A stretch of DNA of 64,000 bases from Otis tarda. Lineage: Eukaryota > Chordata > Aves > Otidiformes > Otididae. Position 1 is the stretch's first letter; the number at the start of each line of letters is the position of its first letter. A program made the position numbers and the translations under genes. The stretch is taken from assembly GCA_026413225.1 (NCBI GenBank), contig CM048591.1, positions 73,868,052 through 73,932,051 on the forward strand. The letters are read 5' to 3'. The notes beneath the pieces are model-generated. The model was not told the DNA's origin and searched no databases. It worked only from the letters and a program-made list of their open reading frames with translations. Positions 24,134-36,980 of the stretch are shown here, piece by piece.

Positions 24134-25284
24134 AGTTTATCATAGTCCACCTTCACAATCCTTGAACATTTTACAGACTCACTACAGTGGTTACAAAAGC
24201 TCTTTTGGATCCTATGAATGTTTTATGCAATTTCCTGGATTTATAACTCTTATATAAAGTGTCTTTTTTGCAGGCTATAAATGGAATAATTTTTGAAATA
24301 AATTAGCAAAAGCTGTAGTTTTTAAAGATAATGTCCTAACCGGGCAAGGAGAAGAAGTAATTTTTAAATATTTAGTTTTTATTAAGAGGTGACTTTTAAT
24401 GAGTTGCACTACCTCAGAGAAGTAGATCTACTCTTCTTAAAGCTGAAGAGCATTTTCTGCTTAAGAAAAGCCTTCTCTGCTTTTCAGCTCTTTGAAGGAC
24501 TCTGAGAGCTGCTGATGTGCCTCATATGATTGCATGCTATTATTCCTATTCTAAATGCAGAGTAATTATGAGCGAGGTGTCCCCAGGAGCTGGTCATTCT
24601 CCCCAAAACCAACACAACAGGAGCAAATTTTTCTTAAAGTAAAATTTGCCATCATTTTGGCCTTTGCCTGGAGAGAAAAGTGCAGGCAGTAGCTTTAACA
24701 GTATGATATTCAACATGTTTGTGCCACCAATAATCCCTTCAGTGAGAACCAGATTGAAGATTATATTTAAAAATCACTGATTATTGACTGTGGCTTTGAA
24801 CTCAGTGTTCCCAAGCCTGGCAGATTATGTGACAGTGTATGTGTGGGCACTGTCGCCAGACCAGGAGTCAATGAAGGAATAATAACATGGCTGGGATGAA
24901 GTTGCTGAAACTAAGTGGAAGGTGGAGGAAAACAGGGAAATATGATACCAAGACTGAACAAGACATCATTCCCTTCCATTTTGAAGTGCTTGGAACTTTT
25001 GTTTTTTTGGCAGATGCTCAAAATCTTATCTTTTGAGCTGTCCTGACAGTCTCTCTACAGCTATTCCTCTCTAAGAGGAGGCTGAACTGATCATCCCTCT
25101 GAACAGATTTTATAAATTAATATAAATATGTTATTAAATATAGCTATATACAAAAATATAAAACTATCATCTCATGTAAGGGATGCAACAAGACTTCTGA
25201 CTGTAAATATTTCTGCTGCTTTGTTATTTAAACCTTTATTATTCACACCTTTACAAAGAAGGCTACACATCTAACCTTGCAAGC

Positions 25285-25330
25285 TGTCCTGGTTCTGGCT
25301 AGGACAGAGTTAATTTTCACCTAAGCTGGA
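25285..25330 (+). mobile_element. Fragment resembling an avian ERV LTR end
   Basis: TGTCCTGGTTCTGGCTAGG followed by ACAGAGTTAATTTTC matches, from memory, the start of a widespread avian endogenous-retrovirus LTR (TGTCCTGGTTT...GGGATAGAGTTAATTTTC). Only about 45 bp are recognisable; the LTR body, internal region and second LTR are not seen. It is therefore a truncated relic with no coding capacity. Confidence 0.5.
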
Positions 25331-28300
25331 AAAGGAAATGGAGCTGGTGGTCAGATTTGTTCTTCAAGTGTAGCAACTTACAGTGAAATTATGACATTTT
25401 AACATCTTTGGAGTAGATGAGAAAATGGTCAAGCAAAACCTGAGACATGAGATATTTTTCTGAAAAAAAAAATCAAGGTTCTAAATAGTATACCCAACAA
25501 TAGGGAAATAACAGAGAAATTAGACTTTGCTTCCTCAGTCACAGTCTTTATTCTTATGGCATGTCGGTGTCCTCAGACCCAACCAAAAGTAAGACCTTAT
25601 ATGGTCAAAAGAGTCATCCAGTCTATTTGCTCTTTTTGCTGTGGGATAATTTGCATGGCTGTTTCTTACGATCTTGACACTTTTATTTATTTGATGACTA
25701 TGGGTTCAAACTAGATCTGGAAAGAGAGGTCTGGCAACAGACTAAGACACGCAACGAATAGACACACACTGAATTTCTGAGGAAAGTTGAGTTGGAATTA
25801 GGCTGAATTAGAGTTACTCCATATCAAGCTGCATGAAAGGAGCAAGAATGCTGCCAAAGGAAGTGGTGCGAAGCCAGAAAGGCACGGATTCACTTTGCAT
25901 ACTGAACATTTGTCTTCTCCCCTCAAGGTAATTTCCCACACCTTTACACCTCAGTGGTGCCTGGGCAAAGTGTTGTGAAATATACTAGTTAACTTGCATT
26001 AATACAGCTGGTTACTTGGGTACTGTCACTGCCCTTAAGTGTTTACCTTAAACCCCTGTTGCATTTGAGAGGAAGCTTAAATTGCTTTTCAAGGGTGTTA
26101 ATCATCCCTTAGTCAGATGTCCTGCTGTGGGTGCAGGTGAGCTGTGTTCAGGAGGTATCGCCCTCAGTGAAGGAGGTGTTGCCTCACAAGTGTGTGCCAG
26201 TTGTGCCAGTGCTAGAGCTGAAAGGAGCAGTCAAAGACGAGGACTGGAATTAAGCAATTAGTTATTCAGTGAGGGATGATGTCTCTCACCAACTAGGGTG
26301 CAAATAGAGTTGTACTATCCACACAAGGGCTGACATGCAATTGGGGTCTGTCTCCTCTCAGGGAAGAACTGCTCACCTTTCGGTTTTGTTGTATTTGTGA
26401 ATCTTTTCACAGTGTGTTGCATGGCTATGACTTGCAGATGAGCTTTCATTCATGGGTTGCTGTGTGAAGAGTATTTACATGTGGTCAGTGAGGGTGACTG
26501 ACCCCTTGTAGGAAAATACTTGTGTCTGAATTGCCCTCTGGAAGAGGCTCTCTGTGCCCATTAATTGTGGATTAATAGGCCAATCACATTTCTAACTTTT
26601 GAAGAAGTTTTAATACTTTTCAGTCAGCTTCCACATTGTATTGAGGTATTTTTGCTTTCTTTCATTCTACAAATTTTTTTTTCTCATTTTGAAAGAGTCC
26701 ATATTTATTATTACTGGTATTACAGCACTGATTTTACATTTTGGTCATGTTCTCTTTGACCTCATTAATAAAGAGACCATTCGGGACACTTGTTTCAGCA
26801 TCCGTGTAACGGTCCTGGCAAAATCATTGTCTAAAGGTTGTTTTCAATAGGGCATGTGAAATCTAGAATGTGAGGGCCAGCAGAGAGACAATACATCCTT
26901 AACAAGATGAATGCTTAACACTAAATACAGTGATCCTCAGAGCTTAACATCACTGTTGCTACTCATGATGTAGGAAGAATTGGATCTTACAAGTTCAGCT
27001 GTAGACCATGTTCTTTCAAAGCATACAGATTTTTGGGAGTTCCCTACTGAAGTTTACAGACATAGAAAAATCAGATAGTAGTGTGAACAGCAGAAATCAG
27101 GAATTGTGTTTTCCTGTGAGCTTGTACCTCAGAACTGAGTCTTCTAAGGATTAAGCTCTAGCTATGAAGGCCACAAATATATATATATTTTCCCCCCTCC
27201 TGTCCTTGGCTGCCTATTATGAAAACTGCGGGAACACAGTATTTCTGAGGCCTCTATTCTTCTGTCCCATTTGGTTTAATTTGGCCCACTGATTCAAATG
27301 TAATTTGTCAGGGGAGTCAGACCTGTTCAGCCCTTTGGCCCTCTTCCAATATTCACCTTCCTCATGGTTTTGTCAGTGCTCTAGTTTTACCATAGACTGC
27401 GCTGAAAACTGGTGCAATGCTTTTAATCTCTCTTTGCATCCATCCTTCCTGTCTGGAAAACGAAAGGAATGGTTTTCCTTCATCATGAAGGATCATGAGA
27501 TCATCATCCATGTTCATGAACCCCATTTGATATACTTGCAAATGAAAAATCAAAAGGAACCTTTGTAAATGTTTGTCCAGCAACATTTCTTAAAAGGCTG
27601 CATTAACACTGCACATTAGAGTGAGATTCCACACCATAGTTTCTTGGCGATAAATCTGATTTAAACCTTTTCATCAGATTATCACCCTCAGTAACTTGTG
27701 GGGAGTGTGCTTTGAGCCAGCGAGTGAAATGAACTGAGTTGCAAATAGCCTTCTAAAATGTGGAACAACAACCTTGGCAACTCAGTCTGTAATGTGTTCT
27801 TGAGTGACTTGCCCTGCATCACAGAGGGATTCCTTGGTGGTAAAGTATGTTTTCTAAGCCATAAGATAGTCTCTATTTCCATTTTCTGTTTCTCTTCTTG
27901 CCCTGATTCAAGGCTTGTTGTGCATGAATTTTTTTAGTCTCACTAATTTCTGGGACAGTTACAGTGTCCTGATCTTCTCTGGAAAAATATTCTAATTATT
28001 TATATAATATTTTGATGATTCCTTATTCTCCATATATAGTTACTTAATATATAAAATAACATCTATAGATGCTTTCCAGGCTGCTGTTTAGATTATCAAA
28101 AGTAGTAGAAAATCTTGCAAATCTTACAATTTTACAATAATAGCATAAAATCTTACAAATATGTAATCTCATGAACTTCTTGTCTTTGCTCCCTTCCTTG
28201 TGGTCTTTCATCAGTGCTAAACAACATGCAACATGGAAATTATGTAAATTATGGTCTTTGAAACACTTACTTAATCATAACTTAAGGACAGGAGTAAGGT

Positions 28301-30100
28301 AATGGGATATGTGAAGGTATGCAAGTTGGTCTTCTACTACTGAATAAATAGTTGCGATAAACAAATGATTTCCAGTTACTTTCATTATTTCTCTTTCTTG
28401 TCTTCACACTCTTGTCCCTTAAATATTTTCAGTGCAAATATCGTGAAAGCAGGGGGAAAAAAAAGAGAATTAAGCAGAACATTAGTGTCAAGAAGAGAAA
28501 ACAGAAAAATTTGGCAACGGATACCACATCTCCACTCTCAGAAGTGCCACAGAGTCTCTGACAAATGATACCTGTTATGTCTCCTCTGAGAGACCCACAG
28601 CAGATAGTGCCATGGCAAAATGAAATCAGGAACTGTTCCTGCTAGAAAACCGCAGATCTGTTTCTTTTTAAAAACAACCCAACCATCCTAGGACATATGG
28701 GTTTTCTGTAGGTGCTGTTGTCCTTGGGTTTGTTTTTGGAGTAGGGGATTTGGGAAGTTGCCACCAGATATAGTGAGAGCACAATGGTTCCTTTCTGTCC
28801 TTCACTTGTTGACTCATTTCACTGTGTAGCTTTTGTATGAAGGGTTTACAACATTCAGAACATCTTCCTCGTATTACAAGGACAAGCCTAAAGCAGAGGT
28901 TATGAAACTGTATTCAGGGAGGGCCAGGCAAAGAATGGGACATGGCAGTAGGGAGCAGGCAGCAAAATGTGTCTGCCATGTGACCTAGGACAGTGAAGAT
29001 TTATAAAGTACATTTCCCAGCTGCATGCAAAAGTTGTGTAGGCTATGTTGGGAATCCCTGCTCTCCGTCAACCTGAAGAAAGCAATTACATTACAACAGT
29101 TTTGACTCAAGGGCATCTGTGTCAAAGTCATTAATCAGATAAAACAGTCGTATGAGTAGAGACTGCAGGATCAAGCACTGATTGTAATATAACCATATCT
29201 TCTGACAACTGGAAAAAAGTATTCAAGTTTTAACATTGATGGGTGTTGTCATTCTTGACGGCAGCAAAGCTCCGGAATTTGCATTAATTTTCAAATATGC
29301 AATGACTGTACTGTTTTAACAGTTGGCAGAAGGAAGACCTCATTGAGAACAAATGAGTCATAGAAAGAACCAGGTTTACACACAATAATTAACTTTTCTT
29401 TGTCCTGGTGTATGATCTGATAGATGCTGGCACTGGGCCATCATGATGAAGAAGATCGAGATACCTGTTAAGAAAAAACACCTACTTCTTTTTTCTTCTT
29501 TACTTCTCTATGAAACAGAAATTTGACATCTCCTTAAAATGCAAAGTCTGGAGATTTAGTAACAAGATGTGTTAGTTACAAAATGGTAATGAAGAGAACG
29601 GCAGAAGCTCAATGCAGTGTATATACATGATCGTGCATATGTGGTGATATCTACACGGTTTTGTAAATCCTAACGTATAAGCAAGTTCTGTGATGATCTT
29701 GAGTCCCCTTCCTGGCAGCAATTTCATTGGCTTCTGTGAGATTCCTGCGTGTGCGACGAGTTAAAAAACCTTGCAGAACTGCATTGTTAAATTAAAGTTC
29801 GCAAGATCAAGGCAGTAAAGCATCAAAATTAGACTTCATTATACTTACGGTTTGTTCTATGTCCTTATGATTTATTTTAATTTTATATGCAGTATAAATA
29901 ATTTACCAAGTACAACACCAAAGAGACATAATGCCAAAGTTTTGTGGCATGATTGCTTTTTCTGATTGATTGCCTTCATTTGAGTTGCAGTTCTGCTTTT
30001 AAACATAAACTTTACTTACTAATGGATCTCTTTGGCCTTGTTTTTGTAACCAAAATTTCTCATCAGACTGCATTTAGCAGAACTGAGGTGCTCTGCTAGG

Positions 30101-30117
30101 AAAGAGAGAGAGAGAGC
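30101..30117 (+). repeat. GA dinucleotide repeat
   Basis: Short (GA)n microsatellite of about eight units. Confidence 0.85.
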
Positions 30118-33100
30118 AAAGGAATATCTGTGAAATTATAACTGTAATATTAATATATGTTTTCATATCAGTGAAATGCAAGTACTTTAGAACTCCTGTT
30201 CATTGCTAGCAAGTGAAAACTAAATACATGTTAGCATTATACTGATGTGAACTTACATGACTGCCATAATTTTGCTGTTGGAGATGACATCCAAAAAAAC
30301 GAACAAATATCATAAATTAAGCTTATATGTAAATTGTAAACATTTGTTTTAATTTTATATGTTATGCTTAGTGCCAAGTGCTATATCTGTGTGTTCTCTA
30401 AAACAGATTTCTCCTCACATGGTGTAGCTTTATGTTTTCGTTATACTTTGTTGAAAACAAAAGAAATAACATGCTCCACTTCATGATTTTTTCAAAAGCA
30501 AAACCTCATCACTGTATTTAATTTGTATTTGTGACCTATCTTAACGCCCTGGGAAGAGGCAGGTAAGGAAGGCCTGGAAGCATTTGCTGGTCCAGAGGAG
30601 TGTCCGTGTTGGAACGTGGCTGATGTGTGAGCCAAGCTGGCAGTCACTGCTGAGGCCTCTGGTAGCTAACCCTGCTCTAGATGAAATCAGATTAACCCTT
30701 CTCAGATCCTCCTGGATAAATGAAGAGCCGTATTATGCGCTAACTGGGATTGCTGTAGAAATAGTATCTCCTTTATGTTTGAACTTGGGCCCAGGTATGA
30801 AGCTTTATTCCATGTGTCGTGCAGTATGCTTTCCAAAAAATGCAAGTAAGATTGGGTTTACTTGTGTCTTTCTTGTTTAGTGCTACTTATCCATGCCTAA
30901 TAGTGTTGATAACTTGACGACAATAAAGCCATCTTGTGACTGTTTTCTTCCCATAAAATTAGGTACCTGGCACCTAGTGCCAAGTCAGACATCCATTGCT
31001 TGAGAGCAGTTTGTATTCATCCCATGCTACGTTAAGACTTAAGAAATAGAAACTAGTCAGTGCAACTCCTAAAGCGAGCTGCTTATGCTACACAGAATAT
31101 TATCTCTTATCTCTTAGTGAGGATTTGCTGATTTAGTTTCAGAATACGTGTGTCTTTACTAAAATACAGGCAAAAATGTGGGTTTTTTTTCCATACAGGC
31201 AGCCTGCAAGCAGAACAGGCACTGCCTTGCTCTGTGTTATTTCTGGTGTTCTTTCTGGTGTTATTTCTCCTTGCTGTAAACTGCTGTTGTGCGAATTGCA
31301 AAAGGAGGGAGAGAGTCAGACCTTGAGGTAACAGTATTCATACAGACTACAGAATTCAGCATTTTCTTTGAAGTTTGCCCTTGTGTGGAGCATGCCTACT
31401 TAATATGTTACCCTGCTTGTTGAAGGCATATGTGGAAGTGCAAATATTGCATAATTAATTTCTGGACCCTGCTAAGGCTTGTATTTCACTCGTAGTTAGT
31501 ATTCTAGCACTGGAGTTTAATATTTGCTTTTCTTGAATATTTGTGCCAAGAAAAGACAACAGCTCAGAAGTGAATGTACAATTAAAATATTTCTTAAATT
31601 CAAATGGCTTGAAGTGGTTGCTTTCACTGAGTGCTATCTCAATTCTTCTCTTTTTTCAGCAGAATTATTTATTCTTTTGTACAAAGCCACTTTTTTTTTT
31701 GTGACCAGACAAATTTTTTCAATGCTATTTTGCTGCATTTTCTTGCCAAGTAAATGTACTAGTAGCATTCCTTATCATAATAGAGATCCCTGTTCTCAAA
31801 TGCTACCTAATCTGCTCAAGGAAACCTCTGGATCTATACATTTGACTTCAATACCCTAGTCCTCTTCAACCATTTTGTTTTAGTCATAACAGGATTAATG
31901 CATATCCATGAGGTAAGTGAGCATATGAAGGAGCTTCAAGGGCTGTTAATGTGCAATTTATTTTTTTCTGTGCCTGTTCTTCAAGAAGCAAAGTGGAGAT
32001 TCTTCCTTTTTGCAGGGTTGTGTTTAACAGAATATGATTACTCCAGACTGTTGCGCAACTATACTATTTTCTGTACTTTGGAATGTATCAGTTCAAAGGA
32101 CTTGATTACAGAGGTTGCCCGAACTCCTCCAAATCACTAGTAATTAACTTTAGAAATTTCAGGAATCAACTGAGGGGTGGTGCCAGTTCCAACCGAGAAC
32201 ATGATGGTTGACCAGTGTTCTTTGCAGGGAAGCCTCATGGGTGTCTTGTGCTTCCCATGGAAAAACCCCAGGACTCCTTTGCTCAGGAACTTGCAGAAGT
32301 GGGTTCTTGGTTATGCTAAATAAGATGAATCACAGCAGTGATGGTTTATTGTGTCTCTCACTCTGAAGAAACCCCAAATTTCCTGGATTTAGAAAGATAG
32401 TGTTTCCACACAATAGAAGGTTTTCTGATATTGATGGAAAATTACAAGACCATTGAAAGTCAGGAAGAACTAAACATCAGGTGAACTATTTGAAGATATT
32501 ATTCATCAAATGAGTCATCTAATAGTGCTTGAATACATAAATTAATAAGGTAATGTGCCTTATTTCATCAGAGGAAGAATATTCAAACAGAAGTATTCAA
32601 TAAAATTCCGCTCTGAGTTAGGTTCCTTAAAGTAAGATGGGGTTATCTCAGATTGTCCTTCCAAAGTGTGAGATGGTAATTTGTCTAGTGTTTCTGGTTC
32701 ACATCCATATGCCTTAATACTCGTACATTTAGCAGGAGAAGCAGGAGGTGATACCAAACAGGAACTCCCACAGGCTCAAGCTGTAAGCAGCACGTCTAAG
32801 GGTAAAGGAGATGCAGGGGCTCTGATTTCTTTTTCTATCCTCCTTCTGTTGCAGTGAAACTTCACCAGCTAATGCAGTGGGGCTGTGCTATAGTTGTCAC
32901 ACATCGTGATAATTTTGGAAGACTGATACATGTTCAGACAAGGAGTTTACTTTGCAATCTCTTATATTTTGACACACAGCTAGTTGCAATCTGTCCTTTA
33001 ATAGGGTCCAGTGTTGTTCTACTTTTTAACCAAACTATAGATGGATGTGAAGAGCCAATGGCTTTTCCTTTTGATTACAAGATCGTCATTACTTCTCCAG

Positions 33101-35745
33101 TTCATTCTCATCTGTTTGTTTGAAAGTAGGAGAGGACAATGCTTATACTACTTACGGAGAGTATAAGGCTATAAAATATCAGGGCTTTGTCTTTGTGAAT
33201 GATTTGTGATGGCATTTTTTTCTTCTTTTCTTTTAAGACAGTAGTGGTCAGGCCTAGGATACATTGTGCCAAGGAAGTCCAGGAGGATTTTCCATTTTTC
33301 TTGAGTATGTTATATGTTGATTTCCTGGAAACTCAGGTTTTTTTCTGGTTTGTTTTCTTTTTTTTGGGCTTCTAACTGAAACTTGGAAGGAGGTGTTGTC
33401 TAGGACCCTTCCTACAGTCAACAGCGAGCGACACAAGCCTCCAGAGCATGACTTAGTCTTGCGGGTTACAAAATCTGAATTTTCAGTAATTTCAACAATG
33501 GCTTTATGTCCCTGCTCTGCCACCCAGAGATCCCCTTAAACTTTCTTCTCCATGTCAGACAAACTTTTCTTTCCAGATTGCCTCCCTGCACTGGAGTCCT
33601 TTATCTTCCCCTCCCTTTCCCCTAGGAGAAAATCTGCCTCATCTCTGACTCACTGCCGCGTTTAGCCCCCTCATGACTTTGAGTGTTTGTCCCACAGATC
33701 CAAGGTTGTTTCCTCACTCCACTCCTTGATTTGTGACTGTACACAGTCTATTCCTTGTATTCAACACCTTTGTCAGAGATCTTCCTATACCTCTTTGAAG
33801 ATTACCCATCACTGAAAGTATAATTAACATAAATAATAACATATGCAGGAGTAGGAGGCAAAGCACATACTCCTGAGTGCTGTTTCATACTAACTATATA
33901 TCTCCATTTTCAGGTTTCTCCTGCAAGTCCAAGCAAGCAACTCAGTAAGCTCAAAGTATTTAATATAGTATATGGTATTCTTTGCCTTGGTTTGCGTTAT
34001 TTGACAACTACTTTTCAGGTTCATTTATATGAATCTTTCAGTAGTGCCAAGTTCTCTTCAAAACTCACTACACTTCAGTGAAGTATTTTCAGGTATGTGT
34101 CTGTGCATGTATGAATATATACATAAAAATATTATATATACACATGCACACACATCTATCCTTCCAGTATGTTAAGATTTTTGGTACTCCCTTGACTAAG
34201 CTAACTGATGTAGATATTCATGCCACTGACAGGGTAAACTGAGCAGTAGAAAAAGCATGTCGTTTTAGAGTGATTAGTGATACATATCAAAGAGTTTATG
34301 AGGTGACTAACATTTTAGAATGAGGAATTACCAATTAATCAGGACATCTGATGAGAAATGGACAAAACTGACCAACTGCAGTCATGATTGTTAAGTTGCA
34401 GGCTCCTATGTGTTACACTACCAGCAAACTGGAATACAGCTTTCATTAGAGAAGTTTTTTTTGTTTTTTCAGATAATCTTTCTCAGTTATTATTTGGACA
34501 AAAGCTTCAATACTAGGAGCAAACTCCTTTATTTCCCATCCAAAAGGCACATTTCAGTACTTGCTGTCAGTGAAGTATGAGGCTTTGGGAATTTTTGCAC
34601 TCTGTATTGTGCTGTACCTGTTGGCGGGGTGGGAGAGGGCAATGGAAAGTCTTTCTCTGGGCAAAATTTGGTCTTAAGGGAGAGTTCTGGCTTACTGGCA
34701 ATCTTTCTAAGATGTCCTATGGACTTTAGGTTTTTGTGGTACCTTCACAATACTGGATGCTATTGTGCAGCTTCTGGCACATTTTTCAAGGCTTTTGGGA
34801 GAATGCTAGTCTGGTTTTGCAATAAAGTCTTCAAAATGGCCAGGCAGAAGTGCCTTCCTTGCTTCCTTTCCTTTTATTGTTCACTCACGCTGTTGCAAAC
34901 TTTTTACAGAAACAAGACCAGTCACAGCCTTTGCATAGCATCACTTCATTTTTAAGAAAGATTCTGTTGAATCAACCTTGTCCTTTTTGTTTTCTGTCTC
35001 CTATGGTCTTTCACATCCCTTCCCTGATTGTTGCGCTTGCATAACTCGGCATGAGTTAAGTGGATTTGGTTGAAACTCAGCTCCTTTTGTATATCTCCCT
35101 GCAATCTAAGGAAGAGACTTGTTTTAAAAGAATCAGTCTATTAATTTTGCATTCATGAACAGTGAACTTATCTTACCTGCAGGCACAAAATGCAGCTTAC
35201 TTTCTTCCTGTGGTTGGTCTCTGGTTCACAATATTTATGTGTTGTATTTTGGTGCTACCTGATAACAGTCACCAGTATAGATCAAAGTAGCCATGGGCTA
35301 GTGAATTTAATGCCCACTGCCTCTAGCCCCATGGGACCACCCCAGAAGGCAAAGACTAGTTGGACCCTGTGGATGTTGCAAACCATGTTCCCTTTAACTG
35401 GCTCTGCCCCTTACACAAAAGCCCAGGAGGGAATATTTAGAGATTGACTCCTGGGGATTTCCTTACACCAAAGGCATAATGTGATGGGTAGCTGAGGTAG
35501 GTTTTGAACTGTATAATACCACTGGAACTGGTGCAAAGCAGGTGGAACAGACCCAAGCTCAACCCACAGACTTTAGTTGCATGATGACTCAGATAATGGT
35601 TCTTAAAGTTAGGCTTTTTCTCCTCCTCCCCACTCCATTCCCTTGAAAAAAATCGTGCTCTATATTTTTATTTATTTACCAAGTCCTAATTGCCTACATT
35701 AGGCCATTTCAAGCTCCTCTTAATCCCATTTAGATTTTTATTTAA

Positions 35746-35771
35746 TTTTTTTTTTTGTTTTTTTTTTTTTT
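35746..35771 (+). repeat. Interrupted T-tract
   Basis: Runs of 11 and 14 T separated by one G, about 45 bp to the left of the long CR1 copy. Because that CR1 is sense on minus, its 3' tail faces this tract, which may represent pre-existing T/A-rich target DNA. Confidence 0.85.
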
Positions 35772-35816
35772 CCTGAGTAGGCGTCTAAAGGCATATTGGC
35801 TGTGAGGTCTGGTGGA

Positions 35817-36980
35817 CATAGAATCATAGAATCATGGAATGGTTTGGGTTGGAAGGGACCTTTAAAGGTCATCTAGCCCAACCCTCCTGCAAGGAGCAGG
35901 GACATCTCCAACCAGATCAGGTTGCTCAGAGCCTCGTCCAACCTGGCCTTGAATGTTTCCAGGGATGGGGCATCCACCACCTCTCTGAGCAACCTGTGCC
36001 AGTGCTCTACCACCCTCATTGTAAAAAATTTTTTCCTAATATCTAATCTAAATCTACCTCCTTCTATTTTGAAACCATTACCCCTTGTCCTGTCACAACA
36101 GGCCCTACTGAAGAGTTTCTCCCCATGTTTCCAGTCAGCCCCCTTGAGGTACTGGAAGGCTGCTATAAGATCTCCCCAAGATCTCTCCTCTTCTCCAGGC
36201 TGAACAGCCCCAACTCTCTCAGCCTGTCCTCATAGGAGAGGTGCTCCAGTCCTCTCATCATCTTTGTGGCCTCCTCTGGACTCGCTTCAACAGGTCCATG
36301 TCCTGTTGTCCTCCTTATCTTGGAGACTCCAGAGCTGGGCGCAGTACTGCAGGTGGGGGTCTCACAAGAGCAGAGTAGAGGGGGAGAATGACCTCCCTCG
36401 ACCTGCTGGCCATGCTCCTCTTGATGCAGCCCACGATGCGGTTGGCCTTCTGGGCTGCAAGCGCGCATTGCCAGCTCATGATGAGTTTCTCATCCATAAT
36501 CACTTCCAAGTCCTTCTCCTCAGGGCTGGTTCCAATCCATTGTCCACCCAGCCTGGATTTGTGCTTGGGATTGCCATGACCCAGGTGCAGGGCCTTGCAC
36601 TTGGCCTGGTTGAACTTCATGAGGTTTACATGGGCCCAGGTCCCTCTGGATGGCATCCCTTCCCTCCAGAGTGTCAATGGCACCACACAGCTTGGTGTTG
36701 CTGGTGAACTTGCTGAGGGTGCACTTTATCCCACTGTCCATGTTGCCAAAAAGATGTTGAACAGCACCGGGCCCAATACCAACCCCTGAGGAACACCATT
36801 TGTCACTGGTCTCCACCTGGACATTGAGCCATTGACCACCACTCTTTGAGTGTGGCCATCCAGCCAATTCCTTATCCACCGAGTGGTCCGTCCGTCAAAT
36901 CCATGCCTCTCCAGTTTAGAGAGAAGGATTTTGTGTGGGACAGTGTCAAATGCCTTGCACAAGTCCAGGTAGATGATGTT
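35817..36980 (-). mobile_element. CR1 LINE, 5'-truncated, retains part of ORF2
   Basis: About 1.16 kb of CR1 in minus sense. The plus strand opens with CATAGAATCATAGAATC, the reverse complement of the 3' terminal repeats, followed by the 3' untranslated region and, from about 36150 upward, the reverse-transcriptase end of ORF2. The right end at about 36980 (AAGTCCAGGTAGATGATG) falls inside the reverse transcriptase, so the 5' untranslated region, ORF1 and endonuclease are missing. This is the largest and most informative transposon in the window. Confidence 0.97.
36163..36980 (-). pseudogene. CR1 ORF2 reverse transcriptase remnant
   Basis: Minus-strand frames give CR1 reverse-transcriptase blocks in order: KAFDTVPH near the right end, then RNWLDGH and NGVPQG, then KCTLSKF, then a [18 protein letters not shown] block and [19 protein letters not shown] at the C-terminal end. 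They fall in different frames (main segments 36726-36962, 36520-36879, 36315-36686 and 36163-36468), so there are several frameshifts. The position of the catalytic aspartate pair (normally F-A-D-D-T in CR1) reads F-T-S-N-T at about 36694-36708. The enzyme would normally copy CR1 RNA into the genome; this copy is dead. Confidence 0.93.

Larger units (their letters stand above)
21738..25284. other. Non-genic stretch with candidate regulatory blocks
   Basis: No exon is assignable. It includes an A-tract at 22984-23005, a triple repeat at 24086-24133, and two blocks (about 21945-22110 and 24390-24660) that look like unique, motif-dense sequence. A minus-strand segment 23090-23030 has splice-like edges and an open frame, treated as a weak finding. 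Confidence 0.5.
25331..35816. other. Non-genic stretch of about 10.5 kb
   Basis: No exon can be supported. It holds a GA microsatellite at 30101-30117, a T-rich tract at 35746-35771, an ATATAC-rich patch near 34110-34150, and an open frame after a good polypyrimidine-AG at 32855-33123 treated as a weak finding. The rest is AT-leaning unique-looking DNA. Confidence 0.55.

Noticed and set aside
30493..30562. Segment between TTTCAAAAG and GAGGCAG|GTAAGG
   Set aside because: The donor is good, but all three frames contain stops and the acceptor is weak; at most a non-coding exon.
35173..35200. Minus-strand donor-like CTGCAG|GTAAGAT
   Set aside because: No acceptor at a sensible distance and no coding frame with a recognised product upstream on minus.
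36264..36789. Plus-strand open frames (36264-36707, 36595-36789) over the long CR1
   Set aside because: They are antisense shadows of the CR1 reverse-transcriptase remnant, which is read on minus.
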